Shown here: positions 60,066 through 64,000 of the stretch, in pieces
Numbering within the stretch: the stretch's first letter is position 1
Layout: every line of letters begins with the position of its first letter
Assembly: GCF_000003855.2 (NCBI RefSeq)
Contig: NW_003101664.1
Location: 806,878-870,877, forward strand
Source: Blastomyces gilchristii SLH14081
Lineage: Eukaryota > Ascomycota > Eurotiomycetes > Onygenales > Ajellomycetaceae
Reading direction: 5' to 3'
DNA length: 64,000 bases
The notes under the pieces: model-generated
Database searches by the model: none
Told to the model about the DNA's origin: nothing
The model's input: the letters and a program-made list of their open reading frames with translations, nothing else
Position numbers and translations under genes: made by a program

Positions 60066-63000
60066 TCAATACCCAAGAATATGCCCCTTGATCCGCTGAG
60101 CCATGTCAGGAGGCAGCTCGGCCTCTTTAATAAGCCCGAGCGATAGAACATCCGCCCAGAAAAAGAGTGCCCGATCCTGAGCATAGGCCAGATAATCAAA
60201 CTCACCTACAGGCTCACCGATCGTATCGCTAGATTGCTCACTCCTGCGGTCCAATTCGATAGTGTCACTCTTTGTTTCTTCTCCTGTTGTCCCAGACTCT
60301 GCCTCGACGGGAGCAGACGAAGCGGCGAGAGCTTCTTCCATCCCCGAGATTTTGGCCTGGACAATCCCCCAAGCCACCCATTGCGCGGAGTTGGCTGCAC
60401 GCCAGAGGCGAGTTTCGCGGAGAAGACGTCGAACTTCTAGGTCGAGTGCTTGTTCGGCCCGCTCGTGATCCTGGGACGATGACGTGGGAAACGGCGGAAC
60501 TTGAGTATCGAGCATGAAGGGAGTTATCCGAGGACTATTGGAATGCGATGCATGAAATACTGGCGTTGGTGCCGTGCTTGAAGCTGCGCTCATCGAAGCC
60601 GCCGAGGACGTAGGCGCAGACTGGGTTTCCGGTGGGTGGAAGGTGCGTGGCCGATGGTTGAGATATGCGCGAATGAATTGATCCTGTTCTTCTGGGGTGG
60701 GATACCATTTCGTATTGCAGGCCCACGATCTTTCTGGGTCATGGTAGTTGTAGCACCATTCCGTCTAATATATACCAGTCAACGGCTGAACACTACAGCT
60801 ATGTTATTGGGGGTATAAACGTACAAAGTGGTTACAGAATTCCAGGCCTCTAGTGTTCGCGGACGCATACTCAAAGTCAATAACTACAAGCTGTTTATGT
60901 TCGTTGGCTGGGAGTAGAAGAGGAGACTCTCCACTTGGTTCAAGGCGAAGAAGATTGCCATATTGTGTCTACCAGAGAGGGTTAGACATAAACGAGCCAA
61001 GGAAAAACGGAAATGGAAGAAAAAATAAAAAAAAAAAAAAAAAAAAAAAAAATAGACAGTGACTTACGTCGTTATGAGCGAACACAAGCTGCTTGTTAAT
61101 CTCAGGTGCTCCACCATAGCATGTATCCAGCCACTTGCGATAGGATTCAACTAATTTCCGGAACTTTGGCCATGGGGCGCCGCATACAAAACCATGTCGC
61201 CGCCATGGCTCCGATTCGAGCTTGGACTGATTAAGGGGAGACTTGATTTCGCTATCCAGCCACGACGCGACCCGTTCGCACCGCTCAACCCATTTGTCCC
61301 AGTTCTTCCATATAAACGGGCCGCTTTCCCTTTCTTCGGGGAGTAGTTCGATCCCGTCATGCAGCTCCCTCATTCGCTTGGCGATTTGCTTAGAGGTCTC
61401 TGGATTGCGAAGGTCTCTTGGCGTGAGAGTTCTTGCATGGAAATACTGTTCGAAGCGGCCATTGTTGAACGTGCCTAGGACCCGGGGGCCAATATTCCGC
61501 TTCCCTAGACGACGTAGAATCTGGAGTTCGCTCTCCCGATCGATTAAATGTTCTACTTGTGGCCCGTAGATGCGGAGTAAGAGTTGTCTGATAGTATTGT
61601 TAACTTCAAAGTCCAGATCTTAAACATATTTAATAGTATAGACTTACGGCGGAGGGTGTCTAGGCATGACTGAGCTCGAGCCACTCGAAGATGGAAGTGG
61701 TAAATTCTTCGGCGGAGAGACAACATACACAGCATTTGTTAGCGCTCCGCTGAGGCGGACAACTTCAATGTTACTACAGTCTTCGAGGGGAATTCTTCTC
61801 CAGCCCCTGAAGCCTAGGGTGTGCGTCAAGCGCACGATTTCAAATTTGAATTTTAACCAATGTCCTTTGGCTTTAGCGGGGAGGTTGTTCAATGAACTCT
61901 GGCTTCCAAAATCATTGTCTGCTTCACCTCCGCCATACAAGAGAGTTTTGGAGTTATCAAGGACAACATCGGCACTGGGGGGTGGTTGATCAGCGTCCGA
62001 ATAATCAGAATCAGAAGTTGAACCCCGTCTTAAACATCTAATGCCAGCTCGCCGTTTGAGAGAAGATGACGATCTCTTACGTCCAATCGGGGCAGATGAA
62101 ATGCCCTCTATCCCAGAAACCGCATATTGCGCTAAAATCTGCTCCAACTTCTCCAGAGCCAATGTTCCCTCCGACGCTTGAGAGTCGCTTCTCCCTCGAG
62201 TTAAAGTTGAGGTTGCATCTCCGGTGGTGATATCTGGCAGGGTTGCCTGCGAGTCACCGGCTCTCTTGGAGGCACGCGCTACAGCCTTGGCTTTCTCATG
62301 CTGCAACCAGTCGAGGACTTGAGCGAACAGGGAACGTTGGGCATGTGGGTTCTCTTCAATATCGCGATGCCGAATTCCGGGCTCGTCGTCATCTTGAATA
62401 ACCGTCTCAAAGTTAAGGCTATGAATTTGACTGCTTAGCGAGTTCAGAGAGCTGGACGAAGGGTGCGGCAATGGGCGTGTTGTTACCCTCCTTCCTATAC
62501 TGGCTCGATGCTGCCTGGGTGATCGATCTCCCGCAATGGTGAGACCCGTGGAATCCCCATTCGCGGGTTGAGCTTGTGAATCAGATGCTTCTACCTTTGT
62601 TTCAGAATCTCCTGCTATTTCGAGTCAGCTTATCCAATATATATTTAAGTCTTGTCTGCTTCCTCCGAGAGAAGATCGCTCATAGCTGAATACATATTAA
62701 CGTGAATTGAAATGCTACGTTTAATCATTCATACATATCCATATAGACAGTAAAAGAACCTAGCCATGAAATTTCCTGACCGTTCCCTTCTGTCATAGGT
62801 AATCCAGAACGTATGTCCAATGCCAGCATTATTCTGCATCATCACAACTTAACTTGGCACCAAGCTGGATGAGGAAAATTGCCCAAGTAACAGTCTTCAT
62901 ATGGTAGGATCAAAAGTAGGAATTTAACAACAATGCTTTTTCAAGCGAAAATCAAGCCAGAGAATCGTTGCAGAAGAGCATCATCTGCATTTAAACACCA

Positions 63001-63137
63001 GATGAATGAATGCACAAATATAAACGTGATGGAAGATGGAACATGAAGAACTTACTGGAAATGTCATTTTGGGCTACCGTATGGCCCTTGGAATCGGTGG
63101 GCGCCTTACTGAGCTGCTGCTCTGCGATAGGTGACAT
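60066..63137 (-). CDS. CKI1: Choline kinase
   Basis: Five exons (63137-63056, 62611-61648, 61587-61068, 60968-60825, 60764-60066) encode 802 aa. The choline/ethanolamine kinase core runs from about residue 250 to 800. The Brenner motif HNDTQYGN (520-527) and the second kinase motif VIDFEYAS (551-558) are complete. An intact CNHFTEW segment spans the last junction. The core is preceded by a 250-residue Ser-rich, low-complexity extension and has a Ser/Glu-rich insertion before the last helix (about 590-760), as in other fungal Cki1 proteins. It phosphorylates choline in the Kennedy pathway to phosphatidylcholine. The 444-nt first intron is unusually long for this window, so the start at 63137 is less certain than the rest. 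Intron 3 contains an A26 tract (T26 on the coding strand). Confidence 0.92.
61027..61052. repeat. A26 tract inside choline kinase intron 3
   Basis: On the coding strand this is T26, starting 15 nt after the GTAAGT donor at 61067. It makes up a quarter of the 99-nt intron. Confidence 0.9.
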
Positions 63138-64000
63138 GATTTCTCGCGATTTTTCTTTCAACAAGAAGGGTCGTCCGACTTCGTCTAGAGCATATAATAT
63201 ACAAGTAAAGAAGAACGTAAAAAGGGAAGAGGAAAAAAAAAAAGAAGAAGAAGAAGAAGAAGTGAAAAGGCAAAAAGAGACAACCTTGCTAAAGCCCCAG
63301 CTGGAACTTGGGTCCGAGAGGACAGTGGCAAATGGCGAGGGAAACGAAATGACCCCTTTCTTCGCATGCAGATTCTTCCCAACTCGAGCTAGTGCCCTTA
63401 TGGGATTAAATAAAATGTGCGCGGGGACAAGCTCATGCTCTTGCAAGATTACAAGGTAATAATGTTGTCAATATGGAGGAGGGGCGGAGGGGTGAGCACC
63501 GAATCTTGATATCAAAATGTTTGACTGATAAGACTGCAGAACCCCACGAAGTTAGGATAGATGGTTGGCGAAAAGCGGCTCGCCCTAGGAAGGGGAAGAG
63601 TATTAGAAGCTCAGGGACAATGTTAACGGGTATATATAAATATATGTAAGAATAAGCAGGGAAAAACAGCAGGGAAGGGAAGTTGGATGAGAAAGTTGTC
63701 TGATCGCCCGTTAATTTTTTTTTTTTTTTTCGCCGCCGAAGTTCCAGGCTCGGCCCAGATGAGATCCGCCCGAAAACGGAAAGGGGTCACATGCTGCTGA
63801 CTCAGCAAGAGCTTATCTTGACCTCCATTCTGATCTGACCGCGATCCTTTTAACATCGTCAATTACTATACGGAGTATAGGACTAACTATCATAATAACC
63901 AGAGCCAGATTGAGCTCTAGCTTCTCTTGAAAATAGACGTCTTCTGCCGTGGAAAAAGACCCATCCTTTACAGTCACTGGCAAGCTTCGCATCTGCCGCA
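63138..64000. other. Upstream region of choline kinase
   Basis: Probable 5' leader and promoter. It contains a purine-rich GAAGAAGAAG run (63240-63262), a TATATAAATATA patch (about 63633-63645), a T-run at 63715-63730 and a TACGGAGTA motif at 63869-63877. No coding region is supported. The window ends without entering another recognisable gene. Confidence 0.55.

Noticed and set aside
1..64000. CRISPR array, operon or prokaryotic element
   Set aside because: Spliceosomal introns, tRNA intron and protein families are eukaryotic. No regularly spaced direct repeats were seen.

Overview
The window looks like nuclear DNA of a filamentous ascomycete. Short introns (about 55-125 nt) interrupt most genes, with GT(A/G)(A/T)G(T/C) donors and CTAAC/CTGAC-like branch sites. 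The protein families are fungal: Scs7, delta-COP, Kap104, a Zn2Cys6 regulator, a LovG-like FSH1 hydrolase and a highly reducing polyketide synthase (PKS). Gene structures and protein similarity suggest Eurotiomycetes, probably Onygenales. That placement is inference, and the species cannot be named from this sequence.

Layout from left to right. Minus-strand scs7 (1095-2422) makes a sphingolipid fatty-acid 2-hydroxylase. A 4-kb spacer leads to a plus-strand gene (6373-7815) that I read as a catalytically dead relative of orotidine-5'-phosphate decarboxylase. A BTB-like protein (8964-10766, +) and a 909-residue acidic protein (12383-15238, -) follow. The acidic gene shares a 551-bp divergent promoter with the delta-COP gene RET2 (15790-17533, +), whose first exon is only an ATG. 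An eight-exon NIPA-type magnesium transporter gene lies at 19433-21129 (+).

From about 23.0 to 28.4 kb lies a decayed secondary-metabolite locus. It holds a broken FSH1/LovG-like hydrolase (-) and a broken highly reducing PKS (+). The PKS keeps the C-terminal part of KS, then AT, part of DH and an ACP, but has lost everything between DH and ACP. An intron-containing tRNA-Lys(CUU) lies directly after it. Then come a Sac2/INPP5F-like phosphoinositide phosphatase (29820-32911, +) and the transportin KAP104 (35005-38073, +).

From 38.1 to 58.1 kb there is only one confident gene, a Zn2Cys6 regulator (50972-52947, +) with about 12.9 kb of apparently non-coding DNA upstream and 5.2 kb downstream. 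Two of its four introns begin with GC. The window ends with convergent genes for a UCH37-type deubiquitinase (58140-59340, +) and choline kinase (60066-63137, -).

The intact genes are mostly housekeeping functions: lipid hydroxylation, choline phosphorylation, phosphoinositide turnover, COPI traffic, nuclear import, Mg transport and proteasomal deubiquitination. They do not form one pathway. The most unusual items are the OMP-decarboxylase-like pseudoenzyme, the dead PKS/hydrolase pair, the GC-AG introns in the regulator, and two short motifs (TACGGAGTA and CCCACGAGCCC) that recur far more often than chance predicts.
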